Assembly: GCF_024170405.1 (NCBI RefSeq)
Contig: NZ_JALJYC010000002.1
Span: 62,001 to 126,000, forward strand
Length of the DNA: 64,000 nucleotides
Reading direction: 5' to 3'
Source of the DNA: Neisseria perflava
GTDB lineage: Bacteria > Pseudomonadota > Gammaproteobacteria > Burkholderiales > Neisseriaceae
Part shown: one piece after another, positions 15,257 to 23,028 of the stretch
How the letters are laid out: each line of letters begins with the position of its first letter
Numbering within the stretch: position 1 is the first letter of the stretch
The notes under the pieces: generated by a model
Told to the model about the DNA's origin: nothing
What the model saw: only the letters and a program-made list of their open reading frames with translations
Database searches by the model: none
Program-made: the position numbers and the translations under genes

Positions 15257-15597
15257 CGACGTATAACGAACTGGTGCAGCGCGTGTTGGCGGGCAAGCAG
15301 GCGGATATTGAATTGGGCTTGGCGCGGGCGCGGGAGCAGAAGCCGTTTGTGGAACAGGTGTCGCGGGTGTTGGACAGACTGGTTTTGCGCTATACCGTGC
15401 GCATGGACGGGCGTTTCGGCGTAATCTTTTGCTTGGAAACCGAGCCTGCCGATATTCGGCTGCGCCGCAACAGCGTGGCCGCCGCCATGCAGCGTTACGC
15501 CGTGGCGCAGCCGGAAGGTGCGGACAAGCTGTATCTTTCCTGTTTGAAAGAAGACGGCATAGTCTGCCGGATTGTGTTTGGAGATATTCCGCAATGA
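15253..15597 (+). CDS. Phage protein, unknown
   Basis: A 114-residue soluble protein (MTTYNELVQRVLAGKQADIELGLARAREQ). It shares four bases with the spanin gene before and four with the next gene. No family is recognised. Its place between lysis and packaging genes is conserved in many Mu-like phages for small proteins. Confidence 0.6.
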   Translation: MTTYNELVQRVLAGKQADIELGLARAREQKPFVEQVSRVLDRLVLRYTVRMDGRFGVIFCLETEPADIRLRRNSVAAAMQRYAVAQPEGADKLYLSCLKEDGIVCRIVFGDIPQ

Positions 15598-15869
15598 TTC
15601 CGTTTACTTTAGAACAAGCCTTCGGCGGCATTACCAGCGCGTTTACCGCCATGCTTTGGTATTGGGTACGCGGGATAGACAGCCGCCTGAAGCAGGCGGA
15701 AAGCGAGCGCGCCGCCTTGCAGAAGGAATTGCACGACGTGAAACTGATGTACGCCACCAAAGCCGAAGCCCGCGCCGACCGCGACACGATTATGAGCAGC
15801 CTCACGCGGCTGGAAAACAAGATGGACAAAATGGCCGACAAGCTCGACCGGAAAGCGGACAAATCATGA
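15594..15869 (+). CDS. Membrane-anchored coiled-coil protein (DUF2730-like)
   Basis: A 91-residue protein. One N-terminal membrane helix (AFGGITSAFTAMLWYWV) is followed by a coiled coil (LKQAESERAALQKELHDVKLM...TRLENKMDKMADKLDRK). The size and layout resemble Mu gp25-like DUF2730 proteins, which are of unknown role. ATGA overlaps join it to both neighbours. Confidence 0.65.
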   Translation: MIPFTLEQAFGGITSAFTAMLWYWVRGIDSRLKQAESERAALQKELHDVKLMYATKAEARADRDTIMSSLTRLENKMDKMADKLDRKADKS

Positions 15870-16075
15870 CCGACTTGCAAAAAGACCCGATTCTGCAAGC
15901 GCTGGCGCGAATCGAAGCCAAGCAGGATTTGCAGATGGCCAAAACCGAAGAAATGGAGCAGGAATTGCGCGAAATCCGCAAAGAATGCCGCCGCACCTCC
16001 GCGCTCTACGGCGGCTTGGGCGGCGCCATCGTATCCACCGGCTGGGAATTTATCCGCCTGAAACTGGGAGGCTGA
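15866..16075 (+). CDS. Small coiled-coil protein with C-terminal hydrophobic segment
   Basis: A 69-residue protein with a heptad-rich first half (ARIEAKQDLQMAKTEEMEQELREIRKE) and a glycine-rich hydrophobic C-terminus (SALYGGLGGAIVSTGWEFI). The mirrored topology relative to the previous gene suggests that the two could act together. The function is unknown. Confidence 0.6.
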   Translation: MTDLQKDPILQALARIEAKQDLQMAKTEEMEQELREIRKECRRTSALYGGLGGAIVSTGWEFIRLKLGG

Positions 16076-16076
16076 T

Positions 16077-16583
16077 ATGGCGCACCCGAAAGAAACGCGC
16101 GAAAAGCTGCGCAGCCTGTATGTGAGCGGGCAGCAGACGCTGGAAACGGCGGCGATGATGTGCCAAATCCCGCAGGCCACCGCCCGCAACTGGAAACGCG
16201 CCGCCGCCGACAAAGGCGACGACTGGGACAAATTACGCGCCGCCTACACGCTGGCGGGCGGCGGCATTGAGGAATTGAGCCGCGCCATGCTGGCAGGCTT
16301 TTTGGTGCAATACAACAGCACCATGACGATGTTGCAGGACACCGCCGTGGAAAACCTGCCGCCCTCCGAGCGCGCCAAACTCTTGGCGAGCCTGGCCGAC
16401 GCGTTTACCAAAACGGTGGCCGCCAATGCGCGGGTGATGCCGGAAACCTCGAAGCTGGCCACGGCTTTGGAGATGTTGGAAATGCTGCTGGTATTTGTAC
16501 AGGAAAAATACCCGAAACACTTGGCCGCGTTTGTGGAAGTGGCCGAGCCGTTTGGGGCGGAAGTGGAGCGCAAATTCGGATAA
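16077..16583 (+). CDS. DUF1804 protein, putative small terminase subunit
   Basis: A 168-residue protein (MAHPKETREKLRSLYVSGQQTLETAAMM). The N-terminal helix-turn-helix (LETAAMMCQIPQATARNWKR) would recognise DNA, and the helical remainder could oligomerise. DUF1804 proteins stand before the large terminase in Mu-like phages. Here HicAB and two DUS hairpins separate it from the terminase at 17499. Confidence 0.8.
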   Translation: MAHPKETREKLRSLYVSGQQTLETAAMMCQIPQATARNWKRAAADKGDDWDKLRAAYTLAGGGIEELSRAMLAGFLVQYNSTMTMLQDTAVENLPPSERAKLLASLADAFTKTVAANARVMPETSKLATALEMLEMLLVFVQEKYPKHLAAFVEVAEPFGAEVERKFG

Positions 16584-16586
16584 GGA

Positions 16587-16624
16587 AAAGGCCGTCTGAA
16601 TATACCGGATATTCAGACGGCCTT
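16587..16624. terminator. DUS terminator between small terminase and hicB
   Basis: AAAAGGCCGTCTGAATAT and its complement. It can end transcription from both sides (the DUF1804 gene and the leftward hicAB). Confidence 0.85.
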
Positions 16625-16646
16625 GCGTGTATGGGAATGCAATTAT

Positions 16647-17060
16647 TTAGGAAAAGCTGATGTTCAAATGCTTGCCCAATTTGGCGGCGGCTTTTTCCAA
16701 AAAGTCGATTTTGGTGTTGTGGCGCAAATCCAGCAGGCGGTCGATTTGCGGCATATGCACGTCCAACTGCCGCGCCATTTCCGCCTTTTTCACGCCCTGC
16801 GCCAGCATTTCGTTGAGCAGCAGCACTTTGGCGGTTTCCAGCGCAGGCAGCGCCACGCTTTGCGCCTTGTCTTCAGACGGCAGCGGAATCGGGCGGCGGT
16901 CGGCAAAATAGCCTTCCAATGCGCAAATCAGGCCGTCTAAGGCTTCGATGGGGGCGCTGTCTTCGTCTTCGGCTACGGCTGCCGCTTCGGGAATATCGGG
17001 GAAAGTGACTAAAAACGTGCCGTTGTCGTCGGGGGTAAGCTCATAGGGGTAAGCTAACAT
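16647..17060 (-). CDS. hicB: HicB antitoxin
   Basis: A 137-residue protein. The N-terminal partial RNase H-like fold is seen in MLAYPYELTPDDNGTFLVTFPDIPEAAAVAED. The C-terminal HTH (KKAEMARQLDVHMPQIDRLLDLRHNTKIDFLEKAA) binds DNA. It neutralises HicA and represses the operon. It follows hicA by 40 bases on the same strand. Confidence 0.9.
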   Translation of the reverse strand: MLAYPYELTPDDNGTFLVTFPDIPEAAAVAEDEDSAPIEALDGLICALEGYFADRRPIPLPSEDKAQSVALPALETAKVLLLNEMLAQGVKKAEMARQLDVHMPQIDRLLDLRHNTKIDFLEKAAAKLGKHLNISFS

Positions 17061-17100
17061 ATGTATATCCTTTCAGGGCAAACCCTTGCGGGCTTGCCTC

Positions 17101-17283
17101 CTATTTGAGACCTAAGTCTTTTTTGATTTTGTTGACCAATCCCGTACCAATCTCCTTGCTGCCGTGATTCGGGAAAACCGATGTTTTGCCGCCCAACCTG
17201 AGCAGCTGGTGGCTGCCGCGCTTCATGGTGGTAAATTCAACGCCTTGGGCAAGCAGCCATTTCCTGAATTCACTGTATTTCAT
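17101..17283 (-). CDS. hicA: HicA mRNA-interferase toxin
   Basis: A 60-residue dsRBD-like toxin. The catalytic His lies in RGSHQLLR, with the family motif FPNHGSKEIGTGLVNKIKKDLGL after it. AAAGGAGGTCGG precedes the ATG. It probably stabilises the prophage or acts in defence. The location inside the late region, on the opposite strand, indicates a moron acquired as a unit. Confidence 0.92.
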   Translation of the reverse strand: MKYSEFRKWLLAQGVEFTTMKRGSHQLLRLGGKTSVFPNHGSKEIGTGLVNKIKKDLGLK

Positions 17284-17314
17284 CCGACCTCCTTTCCCAT
17301 ACAGTGGTTAAATA

Positions 17315-17366
17315 ATACAACAAAAATGTTGTGTTTGTCTATAAAAATATAACAAATTTGTTGTAT
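17315..17366 (-). promoter_or_regulatory. hicAB operator-promoter region
   Basis: AT-rich DNA with the palindromes ACAACAAAAATGTTGT and AACAAATTTGTT, probable HicB binding sites placed just upstream of hicA. Confidence 0.6.
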
Positions 17367-17446
17367 TTTATTTCAATGGGGAAAACTGGAACGGTAAACG
17401 GTACACACCCCGCCGCATGAAATGACGGAAACCGTGCCAACGAGTC

Positions 17447-17494
17447 AGGCCGTCTGAAAATAGGACAATCGTCTTTATTTCAGACGGTCTTTTT
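17447..17494. terminator. DUS terminator, imperfect, before the large terminase
   Basis: AGGCCGTCTGAAAATA pairs with TATTTCAGACGGTCTT (one mismatch, C to T). It ends only five bases before the terminase ATG, so the terminase mRNA must either read through it or start very close to it. Confidence 0.72.
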
Positions 17495-17498
17495 GCGC

Positions 17499-19118
17499 AT
17501 GAAAAACAAAGATTTCTTAAAAAGTCTGGCTGCGCTGGCGGATAATTTCCGCCGCGTGATTGAGGCGGAGGTGGACGGCTTCGACCCGTCGCCCAAGGCG
17601 GTGGCGGCGCGGCGGGCGAAGGTGTTTGATCCGGTGGGCGGCTATGAGTATTTCGTCAACACCTATTTTCCGCACTATATCCGCAGCGGCTCAAAATCGG
17701 AGTTGCACGAATATCTGTTTGCGCGTCTGCCCGAAATTCTGCGCGAGGCAGACGGGCAATGCGAGGCCACGGCTGCGCCGCGTGGCGAAGCGAAGTCCAC
17801 GCTGGTAACGCAGCTTTTTTCGCTGTATTGCATTGTGACCGGCCAAAAACATTACATCGTGATGGTAATGGACAGCATAGACCAAGCCTATCCGATGTTG
17901 GAGGCGGTAAAGGCGGAGCTGGTGTTTAATCCGCGCATTGCCACGGATTTCCCCGAGGCGGCGGGACAAGGCCGCGTGTGGCAGGCGGGGACGATTGTGA
18001 CCGCCAACGATATTAAGGTGCAGGTGGCGGGTAGCGGCAAAAAGCTGCGCGGCCTGCGCCACGGCCCTTACCGCCCCGATTTGACCGTGCTCGACGATAT
18101 TGAGAACGACGAGCAAGTCAGAAATCCCGAGCAGCGCGACAAGCTGGATGCGTGGCTGAAAAAGACCGTATTGCCTTTGGGCGGCGTGGGGCAAAAATAT
18201 GATGTGGTGTATATCGGCACGATTCTGCATTACGACAGCGTGTTGAACCGCACGCTCAACAATCCTTTCTGGCACAGCATGAAGTTTAAAGCCATGAAAC
18301 GCTGGCCGGACAATATGGCGCTGTGGGATGAGTGGGAAAGCATTTTGCGCAACAACGGCAGCGCGGGCGAAGCGATGGCCGACGCGTTTTACCGCACCCG
18401 GCAGGCCGAGATGGATAAAGGTGCGATTACATCATGGGCGGCACGCGGCGTATTGGCGCTCATGAAAATCCGTGCGCGAGACGGTCATGCCACGTTTGAC
18501 AGCGAGTATCAAAACGACCCGGTCAGCGGCGAAGACGCGCCGTTTGCCAATATGTTGGAACGCTGCTTTTACAAGCCGTCTGAAATTCCGGCGGACGCGG
18601 TGTTTTACGGCGCTCTTGACCCGAGCTTGGGCAAGGCGGGCGCGGGGCGCGACCCTTCTGCCGTCTTGGTGGGGGCGTTTCACCGTGCCACGGGTGTGTT
18701 GTATGTGGTGGCGGCGCAAATCAAAAAGCGCCTGCCCGACCGCATTATCGAAGATGTGATTGCCATGCAGGAGCGTTACCGCTGCCAGGTGTGGGCGGTG
18801 GAAACGGTGCAGTTTCAGGAGTTTCTGAAAACGGAATTGGTCAAGCGCAGCGCGGCGCGGGGGATTCCCGTACCGGCGCGGGGCGTAAAGCCCAACAGCG
18901 ACAAGGCGCTGCGCATTGAGAGCCTGCAACCGCATATCGCCAACGGGCTGATTAAGTTTGACCCGAATCAGGCGGAATTGTTGAACCAACTGCGCCATTT
19001 CCCCAAAGCCGACCACGATGACGGCCCCGACGCGCTGCATATGCTGTGGATGGTGGCGCAAAGCGGGCAAAACCACGCCGCCCGCCGCCCGATTGCGCTG
19101 CCGCAGCCGCGTTTTTAG
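17499..19118 (+). CDS. Terminase large subunit
   Basis: A 539-residue packaging motor. The ATPase half has a Walker A-like loop AAPRGEAKSTL and Walker B DLTVLDDIEND. The nuclease half has acidic residues in YGALDPSLGKAG, WAVETVQFQ and DHDDGPDALHML. It would cut and package replicated DNA, headful-like in Mu phages. No clear Shine-Dalgarno precedes ATG 17499 because the DUS hairpin lies there; a TTG two codons upstream is also possible. Confidence 0.92.
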   Translation: MKNKDFLKSLAALADNFRRVIEAEVDGFDPSPKAVAARRAKVFDPVGGYEYFVNTYFPHYIRSGSKSELHEYLFARLPEILREADGQCEATAAPRGEAKSTLVTQLFSLYCIVTGQKHYIVMVMDSIDQAYPMLEAVKAELVFNPRIATDFPEAAGQGRVWQAGTIVTANDIKVQVAGSGKKLRGLRHGPYRPDLTVLDDIENDEQVRNPEQRDKLDAWLKKTVLPLGGVGQKYDVVYIGTILHYDSVLNRTLNNPFWHSMKFKAMKRWPDNMALWDEWESILRNNGSAGEAMADAFYRTRQAEMDKGAITSWAARGVLALMKIRARDGHATFDSEYQNDPVSGEDAPFANMLERCFYKPSEIPADAVFYGALDPSLGKAGAGRDPSAVLVGAFHRATGVLYVVAAQIKKRLPDRIIEDVIAMQERYRCQVWAVETVQFQEFLKTELVKRSAARGIPVPARGVKPNSDKALRIESLQPHIANGLIKFDPNQAELLNQLRHFPKADHDDGPDALHMLWMVAQSGQNHAARRPIALPQPRF

Positions 19119-19123
19119 TTTGT

Positions 19124-19214
19124 GTAGGGTGGGTTAGCCGCGCTTTTTGCGGCGTAACCCACGCGGTGCGTGATGTTTCCGATGGTGCGTGGGTCAAGAC
19201 CCAGCCTACGGGTT
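19124..19214. repeat. Inverted repeat element between terminase and portal genes
   Basis: GTAGGGTGGGT at the left and ACCCAGCCTAC at the right flank an internal palindromic segment (GTTAGCCGCG...CGCGGTGC and GTAACCCACG...CGTGGGT). It looks like a small mobile palindromic repeat rather than coding DNA. Confidence 0.55.
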
Positions 19215-19218
19215 TTAA

Positions 19219-20682
19219 ATGGGATTTAAAATGTTTGGAAAACTCATCAAAAAGCAAAACGAAGCGAAAAAGGCGCGTTTCGCCGGCCTGATTGCCGACA
19301 CCACGCGCCGCATGGAAGATTTGATGTTCGGCAACATCGACCGCGTGGACGAAGTCTTGCGCCGCCTCGGGGTCAGCTATCACGAAGCCTACGAAACGGT
19401 GAATGCCGACGATGAAGTGGAAGCCTGCAAAGAAGATTTGCGCATGGCGATGACGGCGGCGGCTTGGCGCATTTACGGCGAGGGCTTGGGCGAGGAGGAC
19501 AACGACCGCCTGTACCGCATGGTGCGCCGCCATCTGCCCTCGTTTGTGGATTTGGTGATTACCGCCAAGCTCTACGGCTTTGCCGTGGCGCGGTATGTGT
19601 ATGAGGTGCAGGCCGACGGCTTTATCGCCATCCGGCAGGTGCTCGACCGCCGCGACGAGCTGTATGACTACCGCCCGCTTTCAGACGGCCGCCTGCTGTA
19701 TTTGGGCAACGGCTTTGAGGAAGAAATCAATACCGATGTGCAGCATTTGCTTATCCGCAACCGCCCCACCGCCCGCCATCCGCGCGGCGAAATGACGGCG
19801 GCGCGGATTTATCCGGCGATTGCGGTGCGCAATAACGGCTGGCTGTATGCCAACCAATTCATCATCCGCTACGGCCAGCCTTATCTGGTGGGCAAAATCG
19901 ACGGCACGCAAACCGAAGCGGAAGACTTTGTCGGCAAGCTCTACCAATTCGTCAAAGGCGGGGCGCAGACCATCAACCGCGAAGACGAAATCCAAATGCT
20001 GACCAATCCGGCCAACGGCGAAGCGTTTAAAACCGTGGAAAACATGGCCAATGCGCGGATTCAGAAACTGCTCTTAGGCCGCGTGAAAACGGGCGATTTG
20101 AGCAGCTCCAGCCGCGCCGCGCAGGAAGTGGACGAAGTGACGCGCCAAGAGCGTATCCGCGCCTATCTCAATCTCTTGGGCGTGGCGGTGCAGCATGCGG
20201 TGGACGCGGTATTGGCGGTGAATGCCGCCTACGGCAAGGAAATCCACGCCCCGGCGGGCGTGTGGTTTGAGTTTGACAAAGAAACCATTGTGGACAAAAC
20301 CCGCGCCGAACGCGACCAAATCTACGCCGCGATGGGCTTGAGCCTGACCGAGGATTATTTTGTCAACGTCTTGGGCTACGAGCCGGAGCATTTCACATTG
20401 CACCCCGCCGCCGCGCCCAATACCGCCGCCGCGCTGTCGCTGAGTTTGGCTGAAAACGGCGCACCCGCGCTGGGCAAGCCTTACGATACCGACACCGCCC
20501 TTATGCAGCCGAAAATGCAGGCGGTGATGGCGGCTTTGGCGGAAGCGGAAGATTTTGATGATTTTCAGACGGCCTTGGCGGAATTGGATTTGAGCGCAGG
20601 CGATTTGAACATTGTTGACCAACTGGTCAACCAAGCCTGCCGACAGGCGGCGGACGATTTGAGCCAAGACGGAGCGCAATAA
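19219..20682 (+). CDS. Portal protein, DUF935 (Mu gp29) family
   Basis: A 487-residue protein that would form the dodecameric DNA channel of the head. Family features include DEVEACKEDLRMAMTAAAWRIYGEG near residue 68, RHPRGEMTAARIYPAIAVRNNGW and EIQMLTNPANGEAFK. The ATG at 19231 (FGKLIKKQ) is an alternative start with similar support. Its stop overlaps the start of the MuF gene by one base. Confidence 0.9.
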   Translation: MGFKMFGKLIKKQNEAKKARFAGLIADTTRRMEDLMFGNIDRVDEVLRRLGVSYHEAYETVNADDEVEACKEDLRMAMTAAAWRIYGEGLGEEDNDRLYRMVRRHLPSFVDLVITAKLYGFAVARYVYEVQADGFIAIRQVLDRRDELYDYRPLSDGRLLYLGNGFEEEINTDVQHLLIRNRPTARHPRGEMTAARIYPAIAVRNNGWLYANQFIIRYGQPYLVGKIDGTQTEAEDFVGKLYQFVKGGAQTINREDEIQMLTNPANGEAFKTVENMANARIQKLLLGRVKTGDLSSSSRAAQEVDEVTRQERIRAYLNLLGVAVQHAVDAVLAVNAAYGKEIHAPAGVWFEFDKETIVDKTRAERDQIYAAMGLSLTEDYFVNVLGYEPEHFTLHPAAAPNTAAALSLSLAENGAPALGKPYDTDTALMQPKMQAVMAALAEAEDFDDFQTALAELDLSAGDLNIVDQLVNQACRQAADDLSQDGAQ

Positions 20683-22043
20683 TGACCGAGCCGGTAATCC
20701 GATACAACAGCTTAATCGACCGCGCGGCCTTAGGCCATCTGAAAAGCAAAAAGCTGCTGGCGGGCTTTTCGCATTACGACGTATGGATGCAGGAGCACGC
20801 CGTGGCCTTTACCGTGGCCAAGATGATGGATGAGGATATGCTCGCCGATGTGCGCGACGCCTTGAGCCGCGCCATCGCGGGCGGCACGCGCTTTGATGAT
20901 TTTCAAAAGCAGCTTAAACCCTATTTAATGGCCAAGGGCTGGTGGGGAGAGCAGATTATGACCGACCCTGTGGACGGCGTGCCCAAACTGGTGCAGCTGG
21001 GCAGCACGCGCCGTTTGAAAACCATTTTCGAGACCAACCTCGCCACCGCCCGCGCCGCCTCGCAATGGAAACGCATTCAAAGCCGCAAGGAATCGCTGCC
21101 CTATCTGAAATACATTCCCAGCTACGCGCATGACAAGCGCGACAGCCATAAGCAGTATTACAACCTGATTTTGCCGGTGGAGCATGAATTGTGGAGCGTG
21201 ATTTTCCCGCCCAACGGCTACGGCTGCAAATGCGGCGTGCGCCAGATGTCGGCCAAAAAAGCCCTGCGCGAACGCTCGCGGGATATTGAAGAAAACCCCG
21301 ACGGCTTTACCGACAAACAAAAAGCCGCCAGCAAAGCCGGTAAGCTGGAAGACGATCCGCATATCGAATGGCGCACCTTTACCAATCCGCGCACCGGCAA
21401 AACGGTGGAAGTACCCGCCGACATCATCCCGACCTTCGCCCACAACCACGGCGACCGTATCGGCGCACTCAACACGCTGGCGGCGGAGCGCCACGGCAAC
21501 GGCTTTGTCGATAAAGTGCGCGAACTGACCGAGGCTTACCTTGCCGCCAAACTGACCGCGCCGGAGGATACGGTGGCGGTGTCGGCGCTGCCGGATAAAG
21601 TGCCGGAGAAAGAAGTGAAACGGCTGACGGCTACCAATACGGATAACAATACCCAAGACCACGAAGCACGGACAGCCGCTGCTTGGCAACTGGCGACAGG
21701 GGATAAGCTGGAAATCTTCGACTTGGCGGTTGAGAAAGGCATGAAGCAACCGGATTATCTGATTGTTTCAGACGGTCTTGAGCGGGGAAATTGGGTAAGT
21801 TTGGATTTTATGTTTACCGAAGACGTAAAAGTTGCAAGGTTAAACCAATATTTTGCCGATACCGATAAAAACTGGCAGGGTAAGATTCGGCAGATTCAAA
21901 GCCATTTGGAAAAAGCCGACATCGTGCCACTGGATATGCGCAAGCTGACCGCGCTAAACCGTGCAAAATTACTGACTTATGTGCTATCATTGCCAAAAGA
22001 ACAACGGGATAAAATCCGATTGTTGGTTAAGGAATCGAAATGA
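20682..22043 (+). CDS. MuF head protein with C-terminal toxin-like domain
   Basis: A 453-residue protein. Residues about 1-270 are a Mu gpF-like head morphogenesis protein: TRRLKTIFETNLATARAASQWKR, HELWSVIFPPNGYGCKCGVRQMS. Residues about 320-453 are unlike gpF: EARTAAAWQLATGDKLEIFDL, KGMKQPDYLI, DFMFTED, KADIVPLDMR. This tail is AT-richer, and its gene overlaps a small acidic protein gene, the arrangement of MuF-fused polymorphic toxins and immunity proteins. Catalysis is unknown; a nuclease is only a guess. Confidence 0.85.
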   Translation: MTEPVIRYNSLIDRAALGHLKSKKLLAGFSHYDVWMQEHAVAFTVAKMMDEDMLADVRDALSRAIAGGTRFDDFQKQLKPYLMAKGWWGEQIMTDPVDGVPKLVQLGSTRRLKTIFETNLATARAASQWKRIQSRKESLPYLKYIPSYAHDKRDSHKQYYNLILPVEHELWSVIFPPNGYGCKCGVRQMSAKKALRERSRDIEENPDGFTDKQKAASKAGKLEDDPHIEWRTFTNPRTGKTVEVPADIIPTFAHNHGDRIGALNTLAAERHGNGFVDKVRELTEAYLAAKLTAPEDTVAVSALPDKVPEKEVKRLTATNTDNNTQDHEARTAAAWQLATGDKLEIFDLAVEKGMKQPDYLIVSDGLERGNWVSLDFMFTEDVKVARLNQYFADTDKNWQGKIRQIQSHLEKADIVPLDMRKLTALNRAKLLTYVLSLPKEQRDKIRLLVKESK

Positions 22044-22375
22044 GTACACCCGAAGAATTTACCGTAAACTTCAAGCAGAAGACAGACGGCGGCTATACTT
22101 GGCAGACTGTGTTTTTAGGCAAGTCCGCCTGCGCTGCGCTGTATGACTTTCTTGAGCCGTTGTTTTTACAAAAATGGGGCGAAGAGGAGCCGACGGGGCA
22201 GTTTATCGGCCTGTATTCGGGAGAAGACTTTACCGTGGATTTTCTTTCTGCTGATGAATACAACCTTGTTTACGGCTGGATAATGCAGGCCGCCGACGAG
22301 TTGGAATACGTCAAGCCTTATAAAGACGACCTGAAAGCCGCGCTCGAAGCCGACCCGCGATTCAAAACGCAGTAA
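22040..22375 (+). CDS. Probable immunity protein for the MuF-linked toxin
   Basis: A 111-residue, strongly acidic protein (SGEDFTVDFLSADEYNLVYGWIMQAADELEYV). It overlaps the MuF-toxin stop by four bases and is closed by its own terminator, as immunity genes often are. The base composition resembles the toxin part and differs from the head genes. Assignment rests on position and acidity, not on a recognised fold. Confidence 0.6.
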   Translation: MSTPEEFTVNFKQKTDGGYTWQTVFLGKSACAALYDFLEPLFLQKWGEEEPTGQFIGLYSGEDFTVDFLSADEYNLVYGWIMQAADELEYVKPYKDDLKAALEADPRFKTQ

Positions 22376-22378
22376 ACC

Positions 22379-22402
22379 AAACCCGCTTTAAAAGCGGGTT
22401 TA
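22379..22402 (+). terminator. Short terminator after the immunity gene
   Basis: AAACCCGCTTT and AAAGCGGGTTT form a stem with almost no loop, followed by AAAATT; moderate strength. Confidence 0.6.
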
Positions 22403-22422
22403 AAATTATCAAGGAGAACATC

Positions 22423-22782
22423 ATGCAGCGCGATTGGGAGCTTATCCGCGCCATTCTCGCCCGTTTGGAAGACGAGCCGGAAGCGGCAGCCGATGTCATG
22501 CCGCATACGTTTGAGGGTTACGCGGCGGATAAAGTGTCTTACCATATCTGGCTTTTAATGCAGTCCGGCCTGATTGTCGGTATCTGCAACGGCGATTATC
22601 CGCGCCGCAACTTCCAATGCTATGCCGTCAGCCTGACGTGGGCGGGGCATGAATTTCTCGCGGCGGTCAAAAGCGACGCCGCTTGGCGCAATATCCGCAA
22701 AGCCGCCAAAGAGCGCTCATTGGAGCTGTCTTTTGAGGTAGTGAAAACCGTGGCCGCCGCGCTGGTGGGCAAGGTTTTTTGA
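22423..22782 (+). CDS. DUF2513 protein
   Basis: A 119-residue protein (MQRDWELIRAILARLEDEP...). The family features HTFEGYAADKVSYHIWLLMQSGLIVG and SLTWAGHEFLAAVK indicate a winged-helix-like fold. These proteins are common in phages and in mobile regions, but the role is unknown. AAGGAG precedes the ATG. Position between head genes suggests a moron. Confidence 0.78.
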   Translation: MQRDWELIRAILARLEDEPEAAADVMPHTFEGYAADKVSYHIWLLMQSGLIVGICNGDYPRRNFQCYAVSLTWAGHEFLAAVKSDAAWRNIRKAAKERSLELSFEVVKTVAAALVGKVF

Positions 22783-22948
22783 AAAGCGCCCAAAACGCTG
22801 TTTTTAGCGCGTTTTGCCCTTAAGGTAAGCAAGGGTATAGGCGCGGCATTTAACCGCCCTTGTGCAAGGGCTTAAACGCCCCTTAAACGCGGTTTCAAAT
22901 GCAAGGCCGTCTGAAACCCGACATCCCTTTCTGATTCTGTAAAAACCA

Positions 22949-22993
22949 CCCGAACGTCTGAATCCGTGCCAAGCGGATTCGGGCGTTTTTTTA
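22949..22993 (+). terminator. Terminator before the protease/scaffold gene
   Basis: GAATCCG and CGGATTC form a stem with a 7-base loop, followed by GGGCG and a T7 run. A single DUS lies at about 22905. Confidence 0.65.
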
Positions 22994-23028
22994 TTTACTA
23001 TTGCCCCGTGTTTTGCAACGGAGGTCGT

